Notes under the pieces: model-generated
Databases searched by the model: none
The model's input: the letters and a program-made list of their open reading frames with translations, nothing else
What the model was told of the DNA's origin: nothing
Translations under genes and position numbers: made by a program
NCBI GenBank assembly: GCA_024697885.1
Contig: JAILSA010000150.1
Coordinates: forward strand, 1-7,866
Origin: Eubacterium sp.
GTDB lineage: Bacteria; Bacillota; Clostridia; Lachnospirales; Lachnospiraceae
Reading direction: 5' to 3'
Length of the DNA: 7,866 bases
Shown here: positions 1 through 6,492 of the stretch, piece by piece
Position numbering within the stretch: position 1 is the stretch's first letter
How the letters are laid out: the number at the start of each line of letters is the position of its first letter

Positions 1-1
1 A

Positions 2-328
2 GCAATTGCCTTTGACGCATTAGATGAAAAATTGGGAAAAGACTTGGAAATTATTGACATCAGCAAGGTCTCTGTCATGACGGATTACCTTGTTTTGGCC
101 ACCGGTGGTTCCTCCACCCAAATAGGAGCTCTGGTGGACCAGGTGGAAGAGCGCATGGCCCAAGCCGGCTTCAAAAATCACCGAATTGAGGGAAATAAGA
201 GTTCCAACTGGATTTTGATGGACTACGGCGACTTGGTGGTTCATGTTTTTTCCAAGGAGGACAGAGCCTTTTACAATATTGAAAAGATTTGGATGGACGG
301 AGAGAGAAAAAACCGTTCAGAGCTATAA
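2..328 (+). CDS. rsfS: Ribosomal silencing factor RsfS, 5' end cut off by window
   Basis: RsfS (RsfA/DUF143 family) binds ribosomal protein uL14 on the 50S subunit and blocks joining of the 30S subunit, lowering translation when nutrients are scarce. The open frame enters at base 2 and gives 108 residues ending in TAA at 326-328. Family features are visible: an IIDIS strand, MTDYLVLATG, the ALVDQVEERM helix, RIEG, and the signature DYGDLVVHVF followed by a FYNIEKIW C-terminal segment. Family members are about 105-120 residues, so only about ten N-terminal residues should be missing. An internal TTG at base 32 is not the start, because family-like sequence (AIAFDALDEK) continues upstream of it in frame. 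It is convergent with lexA and shares a terminator with it. The identification rests on recognised family sequence and is strong. Confidence 0.93.
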   Translation, partial: AIAFDALDEKLGKDLEIIDISKVSVMTDYLVLATGGSSTQIGALVDQVEERMAQAGFKNHRIEGNKSSNWILMDYGDLVVHVFSKEDRAFYNIEKIWMDGERKNRSEL

Positions 329-375
329 AAAAATCCAAGCCAGTGAGTCAAGACTCGCTCGGCTTGGATTTTTTT
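327..375. terminator. Bidirectional rho-independent terminator between rsfS and lexA
   Basis: Bases 327-341 (seven A then TCCAAGCC) pair perfectly with 361-375 (GGCTTGGA then seven T). The upper stem continues with 342-348 against 353-359, including one G-T pair, with a CAAG loop and one bulged C at 360. A GC-containing stem flanked by A7 and T7 reads as an intrinsic terminator on both strands. It would end rsfS transcripts going right and lexA transcripts going left. The rsfS stop (326-328) and the lexA stop (374-376 on the minus strand) both lie in the feet of the hairpin. Confidence 0.93.
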
Positions 376-988
376 ACATTAAGCGGAAGAGTCCAACTAC
401 CTTACCTAAAATTACTACATTGTCCACAATAATAGGGTCCATAGAATCATTTTCAGGTTGTAGGCGGTAGTGACCGTCCTCCTTGTAATAGGTCTTAACG
501 GTGGCAGAGTCATCAACCAGGGCCACAACCACATCTCCGTTGTGGGCAACTGGACTCTGCTGGACAATAATCTTGTCCCCGTCATAGATGCCTATATTAA
601 TCATGGAATCTCCCCTGACCTGCAGCATAAAAAGGTTGCCGGTTGGGAGTTCTTCGGACAGGAAGGGAAAGTAGCCGCTAATATTTTGCTCTGCGAAGAG
701 AGGGGCTCCTGCTGCCACCTGGCCAATCATAGGAATGTTTCTCATTTCCCTGCGGGTCATATTGAACTCGTCATCCACAATCTCAATGGCCCTTGGCTTA
801 GATGGGTCCCTGCGAATATATCCCTTGCGCTCTAGAGTTTCTAGGTGGGAGTGGACCGAAGAGGTAGACTTTAAATTCACAGCCTTACAAATCTCTCTGA
901 CAGCTGGTGGATATCCGTGCGCTAAAATTTCCTGTTTTATATATTCTAAAATTTCTAATTGTTTTTTGGAAATATTGTCCAAACTCAT
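374..988 (-). CDS. lexA: SOS regulon repressor LexA
   Basis: LexA represses DNA-damage genes and is inactivated by RecA-stimulated self-cleavage. From the ATG at 988 the protein is 204 residues, normal for the family. Residues 1-70 form the winged-helix DNA-binding domain (KKQLEILEYIK, GYPPAVREI, SSVHSHLETLERKGYI). Residues about 85-204 form the S24 autoprotease domain: the scissile Ala93-Gly94 in QVAAGAPL, nucleophile Ser128 in RGDSM, and general base Lys165 in ATVKTYY. All catalytic features are intact. The ATG at 988 is preferred because AGGAGG sits 6 bases upstream; an in-frame GTG at 1006 lies upstream of that site and would add only six non-family residues. It has its own promoter with two LexA boxes, so autoregulation is expected. 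It is convergent with rsfS and divergent from the SH3b-mutS operon. Confidence 0.97.
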   Translation of the reverse strand: MSLDNISKKQLEILEYIKQEILAHGYPPAVREICKAVNLKSTSSVHSHLETLERKGYIRRDPSKPRAIEIVDDEFNMTRREMRNIPMIGQVAAGAPLFAEQNISGYFPFLSEELPTGNLFMLQVRGDSMINIGIYDGDKIIVQQSPVAHNGDVVVALVDDSATVKTYYKEDGHYRLQPENDSMDPIIVDNVVILGKVVGLFRLM

Positions 989-994
989 AGAGTA

Positions 995-1000
995 CCTCCT
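995..1000 (-). promoter_or_regulatory. Ribosome binding site of lexA
   Basis: On the minus strand this reads AGGAGG and is followed by six bases (TACTCT) and then ATG at 988. It decides the lexA start against the further upstream in-frame GTG at 1006. Confidence 0.9.
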
Positions 1001-1050
1001 GAACACACAAACTTTTACTTTTTGTCATCTCTTGTGCTTTAATTGAGTTA

Positions 1051-1079
1051 AATATAGCATACATATGTTCTAAAGTCAA
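1051..1079 (-). promoter_or_regulatory. lexA promoter (sigma-70/sigma-A type)
   Basis: On the minus strand, TTGACT (1079-1074) is followed by a 17-base spacer and TATATT (1056-1051). Each hexamer is one mismatch from consensus, and the spacing is optimal. Transcription would start near 1044, leaving a leader of about 56 bases before the lexA ATG. The spacer contains a LexA box, which supports negative autoregulation. The promoter is inferred from sequence alone. Confidence 0.85.
1058..1071. promoter_or_regulatory. LexA box 1, inside the lexA promoter spacer
   Basis: The minus strand reads AGAACATATGTATG. The left half is a perfect GAAC; the right half GTAT differs by one base from the GTTY of the Bacillus/Clostridium-type box (CGAAC-N4-GTTYG). 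It lies between the -35 and -10 of the lexA promoter, where bound LexA would block RNA polymerase. Confidence 0.83.
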
Positions 1080-1090
1080 ACAAATGTTCT
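1077..1090. promoter_or_regulatory. LexA box 2, overlapping the outer end of the lexA -35
   Basis: The minus strand reads AGAACATTTGTTTG, matching GAAC-N4-GTTTG. It is identical to box 1 at 12 of 14 positions, and the two centres are 19 bp apart. It overlaps the first three bases of the lexA -35 and lies about 44 bp upstream of the -35 of the divergent operon promoter. Two boxes would tighten lexA autoregulation. Confidence 0.8.
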
Positions 1091-1133
1091 GTTTCTTCCT
1101 GTGTTTTTGTAATAATTTTCCCTTTATTTTTTA

Positions 1134-1162
1134 TAGACAAACAATCAAATAATAGTTATAAT
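1134..1162 (+). promoter_or_regulatory. Promoter of the SH3b-mutS-mutL-miaA operon
   Basis: TAGACA (1134-1139, one mismatch to TTGACA), a 17-base spacer, then a perfect TATAAT (1157-1162). Transcription would start near 1169-1170, about 40 bases before the first gene's ATG at 1210. An AT-rich stretch (1109-1135) lies just upstream. It is the only strong promoter pattern I see ahead of the rightward operon. Confidence 0.85.
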
Positions 1163-1190
1163 GTTCATTAGTGCAAAAAGCAATTAGTTT

Positions 1191-1197
1191 AAAGGAG
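1191..1197 (+). promoter_or_regulatory. Ribosome binding site of the SH3b protein gene
   Basis: AAAGGAG, 12 bases before the ATG at 1210, somewhat long but usable spacing. It argues against an in-frame GTG at 1171, which would lie at the predicted transcription start with no leader. Confidence 0.7.
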
Positions 1198-1209
1198 CGT
1201 AAGCTAGAT

Positions 1210-2013
1210 ATGAACAAGATGAAGGAATTTTTTTCCAAAATGAAAAATGATGAACATCGTGTTTTTGAAATAACAATGTTTTCCGTCAGCAGTGTAGTAG
1301 CCCTGGTGGTTTTGGTCTGCATCATTATGCTGGGTAATTTTTACCTGAACCACAGTGATGATATCACAGACGAAGAGGCCAATGCGGGCTCTGTTACAGA
1401 GAGTGCCATTACAGAGACAGAGCAGCCAGAGGCCATTCCAACTAAGAACCCTGAGTTGGTAGTTCACGAGGACGACGACTCTGAAATTGACGAGGACTTG
1501 GCAACAGCTGAGTACGCCTATACAACAACTAACGTAAATATGCGTGCAGAGATGAATCTGACTGCAGATGTTTTGGACAAGGTCCCATCTGGCACCAAGG
1601 TCAAAGTTGTGAAATTGAGCGATGACAAGGAGTGGTGCGAGGTCACCTACAATGGTCAGACCGGATATATTAAGGCGCTTTACCTCTCCACCACCAAGCC
1701 AAAACCACTGGCAACCCTGGCTCCAACCACAGCGCCTACCGCATCCAGCGCTACTTCAGCCCCAGTGGCCACCAAAACACCTAAGGTGAAAAAGACCAAG
1801 AAGCCAAAGAAGACAAAAAATCCTTATGAAGAGGAAGAGGAAGAAACAGAAGAGACAGAAGAACCTGTAGTAGAAGAAACGGAGGCTCCAACCAAGGCTC
1901 CTGAAGCTACGGCAGCTCCAACCAAAGCTCCTGTGGCTACAGCAGCTCCAACCAAGGCTCCAACCAAGGAACCTGTTGTGACGGAAGCCCCTAACAATGG
2001 AGAAGAAAACTAA
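1210..2013 (+). CDS. Membrane-anchored SH3b-domain protein with low-complexity tail
   Basis: This is a 267-residue protein with no gene name that I recognise. A short, mostly basic cytoplasmic N-terminus (residues 1-20) leads into one hydrophobic segment (about 21-46, ITMFSVSSVVALVVLVCIIML), giving a predicted N-in/C-out topology. An acidic linker (about 50-100) precedes a bacterial SH3 domain at about 104-160 (TTNVNMRAEMN, KVPSGTKVKVV, WCEVTYNGQTGYIKALYL). SH3b domains commonly bind cell-wall peptides. The tail (161-267) is rich in Pro, Thr and Ala, with a Lys cluster (192-203), a Glu cluster (207-225) and repeats of APTKAP; it may span or contact the wall. No enzyme domain is visible. It is the first gene of the operon, and its last 17 bases overlap mutS, so the two are probably translationally coupled. 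The domain call is firm; the role is unknown. Confidence 0.85.
   Translation: MNKMKEFFSKMKNDEHRVFEITMFSVSSVVALVVLVCIIMLGNFYLNHSDDITDEEANAGSVTESAITETEQPEAIPTKNPELVVHEDDDSEIDEDLATAEYAYTTTNVNMRAEMNLTADVLDKVPSGTKVKVVKLSDDKEWCEVTYNGQTGYIKALYLSTTKPKPLATLAPTTAPTASSATSAPVATKTPKVKKTKKPKKTKNPYEEEEEETEETEEPVVEETEAPTKAPEATAAPTKAPVATAAPTKAPTKEPVVTEAPNNGEEN
1885..1968 (+). repeat. In-frame 30-bp tandem repeat encoding APTKAP(x)ATA
   Basis: Two 30-bp units (1885-1914 and 1915-1944) differ at only four or so bases and begin GCTCCAACCAA. A third, degenerate copy starts at 1945 and contains an exact 12-bp tandem duplication (GCTCCAACCAAG at 1945-1956 and 1957-1968). The repeat encodes the C-terminal tail of the SH3b protein. 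Copy-number change would keep frame. Confidence 0.85.
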
Positions 2014-4672
2014 AGTGGATATTCAAGTAGAAAAATTAACTCCCATGATGCAGCAGTACATGGAGACCAAAAATGAATATAAGGATTGTATACTATTTTA
2101 CCGCCTGGGGGATTTCTATGAAATGTTCTTTGATGATGCCATAACGGTTACCAAGGAACTAGAAATCACCCTGACGGGAAAGAGTTGCGGCTTAGATGAG
2201 AGGGCACCCATGTGTGGTGTCCCATTTCATTCTGCCGAGGGGTATATTAATCGACTAGTGGAAAAAGGCTACAAGGTGGCCATCTGTGAGCAGGTGGAGG
2301 ACCCTAAACTGGCCAAGGGACTAGTGAAGAGAGAGGTAATTCGAATTGTGACTCCGGGAACAAATAGTTTTACCTCTTCTTTGGATGAGAGCAAAAATAA
2401 TTACCTGATGGGACTGGTGGCCCTTCAGGGGGGCTTTGGCCTTTCTGTGGTAGATGTCACCACCGGAGAGTTTTTGCTGACAGAGGTGGACACCCTGTCA
2501 AAGCTCCTGGATGAAATCAACAAGTTCATGCCCTCAGAGATTATTTGCAACGATGCCTTTTACATCAGCGGCGCCGACCTAAATGACTTGAGTGACCGCC
2601 TGGGCATTGTCATCTCTGCCCTGGCGCCAACTTACTTTGAGGCAGATGGCTGCAGACGCTGTCTCTGCCGACATTTTCATGTGAATTCCCTAGAGGGCCT
2701 GGGCCTGACAGAATATCACCTGGGCTCCATTGCCGCCGGAGCAGTAATGCAGTACCTTGAGGAGACTCAAAAGTGCTCCTTAGCCCATATTTCCAGGATT
2801 TTACCTTATCACACAGGAAAATACATGCTCCTAGACAGAAATACCAGGAGAAATCTTGAACTTGTGGAAACCCTGAGAGAGAAGCAAAAGAAGGGCTCCC
2901 TTCTCTGGGTTTTAGATAAGACTAAGACGGCCATGGGGGCCAGAAAACTCCGTGCCAGCCTGGAACAGCCCCTGATTGACAGAGAAGAAATCTTAAGGCG
3001 CTATGATGCCATCGATGCCATGAACAAGGAAATTATGAAACGAGAGGCCCTGAGGGAATTTTTGGCCCCAGTCTATGATTTAGAGCGCCTTCTGTCCAAA
3101 ATTTCCTACAAGACAGTAAATCCCAGGGACATGATTGCCCTGGAGTCCTCCCTGGCAGTTTTGCCGGACATTCGCCTGCTCTGTTCGGAGTTTCACTGTG
3201 ACCTCCTGCAAAAAATCGGAAATGAATTAGACCCACTAGAGGATGTCTACAATCTCATCCACAATGCCATTGAGGAGGAGCCACCTATCTCTGTCAGAGA
3301 GGGAGGAATTTTCCGCCCCGGCTACCACGAGGAAATCGACAAATTAAGGTCTGCCAAAACCGAGGGCAAGGACTGGATGGCAAATCTAGAGGCCAGGGAA
3401 AGGGAAAATACTGGCATCAAGAATTTGAGAATCAAGTTTAACAAGGTTTTTGGTTACTACCTAGAAGTGACCAAATCCTATGTAGATTTGGTGCCTGACA
3501 CCTGGATTCGCAAGCAGACCCTGACCAACGCCGAGCGCTATACCACACCGGAACTCAAGGAAATGGAAGATGCCATTATGGGGGCAGAAGACCGACTTTA
3601 CAGTTTAGAATACGCTGTATTTTGCCAGCTGAGAGACCAGATTTTCACCCAGATGACCCGAATTCAGGAGACGGCTTCCACCCTGGCCTTCATCGATATG
3701 CTGGCCTCTCTTGCCTATGTGGCAGAGCACAACCGCTACAGCCGGCCTAAGATTAACAAGAAGGGCCTAATCCACATTAAGGAGGGCCGTCATCCTGTCA
3801 TTGAAAAAATGATCGACCACGATATGTTTATTCCAAATGACACCTTCTTAGATGAGGATTCCCACCGCCTGGTTATTATTACAGGCCCTAACATGGCAGG
3901 TAAGTCCACCTATATGCGACAGACTGCCCTGATTTCTCTTATGGCTCAAATCGGAAGTTTTGTGCCAGCCAAGGAGGCAGACCTCTGTCTGGTAGACCGA
4001 ATTTTTACCCGTGTGGGAGCTTCTGACGATTTGGCCAGTGGCCAGTCCACCTTTATGGTGGAGATGACCGAGGTGGCCAACATCCTAAATAATGCCAGCA
4101 AAAACAGCTTGATTATCCTGGATGAAATCGGACGAGGCACCTCTACCTTTGACGGACTCAGCATAGCCTGGTCCGTGGCAGAGCACATTGTAGACAAGAA
4201 AAATATCGGGGCCAAAACCCTTTTTGCCACCCACTACCACGAGCTGACAGAGCTTGAGGGCAAACTAGATGGTGTGCAAAACTACTGCATCGCCGTCAAA
4301 GAGGACGGGGAAGACATTGTATTTTTGAGAAAAATCGTCAAGGGCGGAGCTGACCGAAGCTACGGTATTCAGGTGGCCAAGTTGGCAGGAGTCCCAGAGG
4401 ATGTATTGAGCCGGGCCAGAGAAATCGCCGATCAGCTAGAGAGCAAGGATTCACTCTCCTTAGATGGCATTTTAGACCAGGCCAAGCAGCCGCCTAAGGT
4501 GGCAGAACTACCTATGAATCAATTGTCAATTTTTGATGCCATGGGAGGGGACCAGCCCCAGACGGATGATATATTATTTGAGTTGAGGGACATTAACCTG
4601 TCCCAGGTGACACCTATGGATGCCATGAATTTAGTTTACAAATGGCAAAAAACACTGCAGGAGCGATGGTAA
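1997..4672 (+). CDS. mutS: DNA mismatch repair protein MutS
   Basis: MutS recognises mismatches and small loops and, with ATP, recruits MutL. The 891-residue protein is slightly longer than the usual 850-880. Visible features: the mismatch-reading Phe-x-Glu (Phe40, Glu42 in GDFYEMF), connector and lever domains (about 135-590), Walker A GPNMAGKST (630-638), signature DDLASGQST (677-685), Walker B LDEIGRG (Asp709, Glu710) and His746 of the H-loop. A C-terminal QLSIF (842-846) resembles a sliding-clamp binding motif. All ATPase residues are intact. The start is uncertain: ATG 1997 overlaps the upstream gene by 17 bp and has only a weak GGAA before it. In-frame GTG 2015 has GGAGAAG (1999-2005) upstream, and close family alignment begins only near KLTPMMQQY. 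mutL follows after 3 bp, so the two should be made together. Confidence 0.98.
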   Translation: MEKKTKVDIQVEKLTPMMQQYMETKNEYKDCILFYRLGDFYEMFFDDAITVTKELEITLTGKSCGLDERAPMCGVPFHSAEGYINRLVEKGYKVAICEQVEDPKLAKGLVKREVIRIVTPGTNSFTSSLDESKNNYLMGLVALQGGFGLSVVDVTTGEFLLTEVDTLSKLLDEINKFMPSEIICNDAFYISGADLNDLSDRLGIVISALAPTYFEADGCRRCLCRHFHVNSLEGLGLTEYHLGSIAAGAVMQYLEETQKCSLAHISRILPYHTGKYMLLDRNTRRNLELVETLREKQKKGSLLWVLDKTKTAMGARKLRASLEQPLIDREEILRRYDAIDAMNKEIMKREALREFLAPVYDLERLLSKISYKTVNPRDMIALESSLAVLPDIRLLCSEFHCDLLQKIGNELDPLEDVYNLIHNAIEEEPPISVREGGIFRPGYHEEIDKLRSAKTEGKDWMANLEARERENTGIKNLRIKFNKVFGYYLEVTKSYVDLVPDTWIRKQTLTNAERYTTPELKEMEDAIMGAEDRLYSLEYAVFCQLRDQIFTQMTRIQETASTLAFIDMLASLAYVAEHNRYSRPKINKKGLIHIKEGRHPVIEKMIDHDMFIPNDTFLDEDSHRLVIITGPNMAGKSTYMRQTALISLMAQIGSFVPAKEADLCLVDRIFTRVGASDDLASGQSTFMVEMTEVANILNNASKNSLIILDEIGRGTSTFDGLSIAWSVAEHIVDKKNIGAKTLFATHYHELTELEGKLDGVQNYCIAVKEDGEDIVFLRKIVKGGADRSYGIQVAKLAGVPEDVLSRAREIADQLESKDSLSLDGILDQAKQPPKVAELPMNQLSIFDAMGGDQPQTDDILFELRDINLSQVTPMDAMNLVYKWQKTLQERW

Positions 4673-4675
4673 ATT

Positions 4676-6481
4676 ATGATACAAGTTTTAGATCAAGAGA
4701 CCATTGACCACATTGCGGCCGGAGAAGTAGTAGAGCGTCCCAGTGCGGTTGTCAAAGAATTAGTAGAAAATGCCATAGATGCCGGCGCCACAGCCATTAC
4801 TGTGGAAATCAAAGAGGGAGGAATCTCTTTTATCCGAATCACCGACAACGGATCGGGAATAGATAAGGGGGAAATTCCCACAGCCTTTTTGCGCCATGCC
4901 ACCAGTAAGATTCAAAATCTAGAGGACCTTATGGCAATTCACAGCCTGGGCTTTCGCGGAGAGGCCCTCTCTAGTATTGCAGCGGTCTGTCAGGTGGAGC
5001 TAATCACCAAAAAGCCTGAGGAAATCACAGGTGTCCGCTATGAAATTCAGGGGGGACGGGAGATTTGCTTTGAGGAGGTGGGATGCCCAAGTGGATCCAC
5101 CTTTATTGTCCGCAACATTTTTTTCAACACACCGGCCAGGAGAAAATTTCTAAAGACTCCCCGAACGGAGGGCAACTACATCCAGGAGCTGCTTCTTCGC
5201 TACTCCTTGTGTCGCACGGACATTCGTTTCACCTTTATTTCCGACGGAAAGACCAAGATTCAGACCAACGGAGATGACAATCTACAGACCAATATCTATT
5301 ACAATTTTGGGTCGGAGACGGCTCACGCCCTGGTGGAGGTCTCGGCCAGCTCGGAACATGCCAGCCTCACAGGTTTTATTGGAAAGCCTGAATTGTCCCG
5401 GGGAAACCGCAGCCTTATGAACTATTATGTCAACGGCCGCTACATCCGAAGCAACATTATAAACCGGGCCATTGAAGAGGCCTACAAGGAATTTTTAATG
5501 AACCACAGGTATCCCTTTGTGGTCTTAAAGTTGAATATAGATTCCAGCCTGATTGACATCAATGTCCATCCCACCAAGATGGAAATCCGCTTTTCTAACC
5601 AGGATGAAATCTATAAACTTTTTTATGATGCCATATATCAGACCCTAAAAAATATAACCCTGATTCCGGAGACCAATCTGAATCATGCAGATTCCAATAT
5701 AAAAACGGAATCTCCCATTGTGGAGAAACTAAAAAAAGAGACGGAGAGGACACCAGAACCATTTGAGACCCTTCGCCAGACCATGAATTATATGGCAAAC
5801 ATTCCTGCCATGCCATCCAGGCAGGAAGAAGAAGAGGACAAGCAGTCTAAAATCTTCCAGCAGATGAACCTCTTTAAGGAGGAGATGATTCAGGATGAAA
5901 AACCTGTCTTTCGCATTATCGGACAGATTTTTGGAACCTACTGGCTCCTAGAGTACCAGGAGGAAATGCTGATTATCGACCAGCATGCCGCCCACGAAAA
6001 AGTCCTCTTTGAAAAACTTATGAAGAGAATGAGAGAGAAAAAACCTCTGACCCAAAATCTTATTTCCCCCATGGTAGTAACCCTGTCCGGCCGGGAATTA
6101 GATGTCTTGGAGGAAAACCTGTCTGTCTTTCAGGAGATTGGCTTTCAACTAGAGGCCTTTGGTGACAGGGAATACCTAATTACCGGTGTCCCTGCAGACT
6201 TTCTCAATGTGCCATCTAAGGAACTCTTTTTGGAAATGCTAGACTCTCTTTTAGAAAAGGGCAGTCGGGCCACGGACACGGAACTGATTATAGACCACTG
6301 TGCCACCATGTCCTGTAAGGCAGCTGTCAAGGGCAACAATGTCTTGTCCTACTCAGAGGCCAAAAAACTCTTTGAGGAAATGCTGGCAATGGACCAGCCC
6401 TACCACTGCCCACACGGCAGACCTACTACCATTGCCATGAGCAAGTATGAATTTGAGAAAAAATTTAAGCGAATACTGTAA
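4676..6481 (+). CDS. mutL: DNA mismatch repair protein MutL (endonuclease type)
   Basis: MutL couples mismatch recognition by MutS to strand incision. The 601-residue protein has an N-terminal GHKL ATPase: Glu28 and Asn32 in KELVENAIDAGA, Asp57 in DNGSGI, and GFRGEAL (92-98). A variable linker (about 335-405) is followed by a dimerisation and nuclease domain with DQHAAHEKVLFE (435-446), SCKAAVK and CPHGRP (578-583), the metal-site motifs of nicking MutL proteins. The enzyme should therefore cut DNA itself, as in organisms without MutH. QNLISP (460-465) aligns by position with the clamp-binding QEMIVP of Bacillus subtilis MutL, and QMNLF (396-400) in the linker is a second clamp-like motif. 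The ATG at 4676 opens the typical IQVLDQETIDHIAAGEVVERP start; AGGAG at 4659-4663 lies inside the end of mutS. Confidence 0.98.
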   Translation: MIQVLDQETIDHIAAGEVVERPSAVVKELVENAIDAGATAITVEIKEGGISFIRITDNGSGIDKGEIPTAFLRHATSKIQNLEDLMAIHSLGFRGEALSSIAAVCQVELITKKPEEITGVRYEIQGGREICFEEVGCPSGSTFIVRNIFFNTPARRKFLKTPRTEGNYIQELLLRYSLCRTDIRFTFISDGKTKIQTNGDDNLQTNIYYNFGSETAHALVEVSASSEHASLTGFIGKPELSRGNRSLMNYYVNGRYIRSNIINRAIEEAYKEFLMNHRYPFVVLKLNIDSSLIDINVHPTKMEIRFSNQDEIYKLFYDAIYQTLKNITLIPETNLNHADSNIKTESPIVEKLKKETERTPEPFETLRQTMNYMANIPAMPSRQEEEEDKQSKIFQQMNLFKEEMIQDEKPVFRIIGQIFGTYWLLEYQEEMLIIDQHAAHEKVLFEKLMKRMREKKPLTQNLISPMVVTLSGRELDVLEENLSVFQEIGFQLEAFGDREYLITGVPADFLNVPSKELFLEMLDSLLEKGSRATDTELIIDHCATMSCKAAVKGNNVLSYSEAKKLFEEMLAMDQPYHCPHGRPTTIAMSKYEFEKKFKRIL

Positions 6482-6492
6482 GGAGGCAGAAG

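Noticed and set aside
470..835. Open frame on the plus strand across lexA
   Set aside because: It lies antisense to a fully convincing lexA, has no family resemblance and no ribosome binding site.
989..1006. GTG at 1006 as the lexA start
   Set aside because: It lies upstream of the AGGAGG site, which points to ATG at 988, and the extra residues are not family-like.
1171..1209. GTG at 1171 as the SH3b protein start
   Set aside because: It coincides with the predicted transcription start and has no leader; AAAGGAG at 1191-1197 supports ATG 1210.
1885..1968. Repeat cluster as a possible CRISPR array
   Set aside because: Units are contiguous with no spacers and are in frame with the SH3b coding sequence, so this is a coding repeat.
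3033..3236. Minus-strand open frame inside mutS
   Set aside because: The mutS reading is intact and family-like through this stretch; the antisense frame resembles nothing and lacks a start signal.
3946..4230. Minus-strand open frame opposite the MutS ATPase domain
   Set aside because: It is a by-product of codon use in a strongly conserved region; no independent signals.
5083..5277. Second plus-strand frame inside mutL
   Set aside because: Out of frame with an intact MutL ATPase domain; no ribosome binding site and no recognisable domain.
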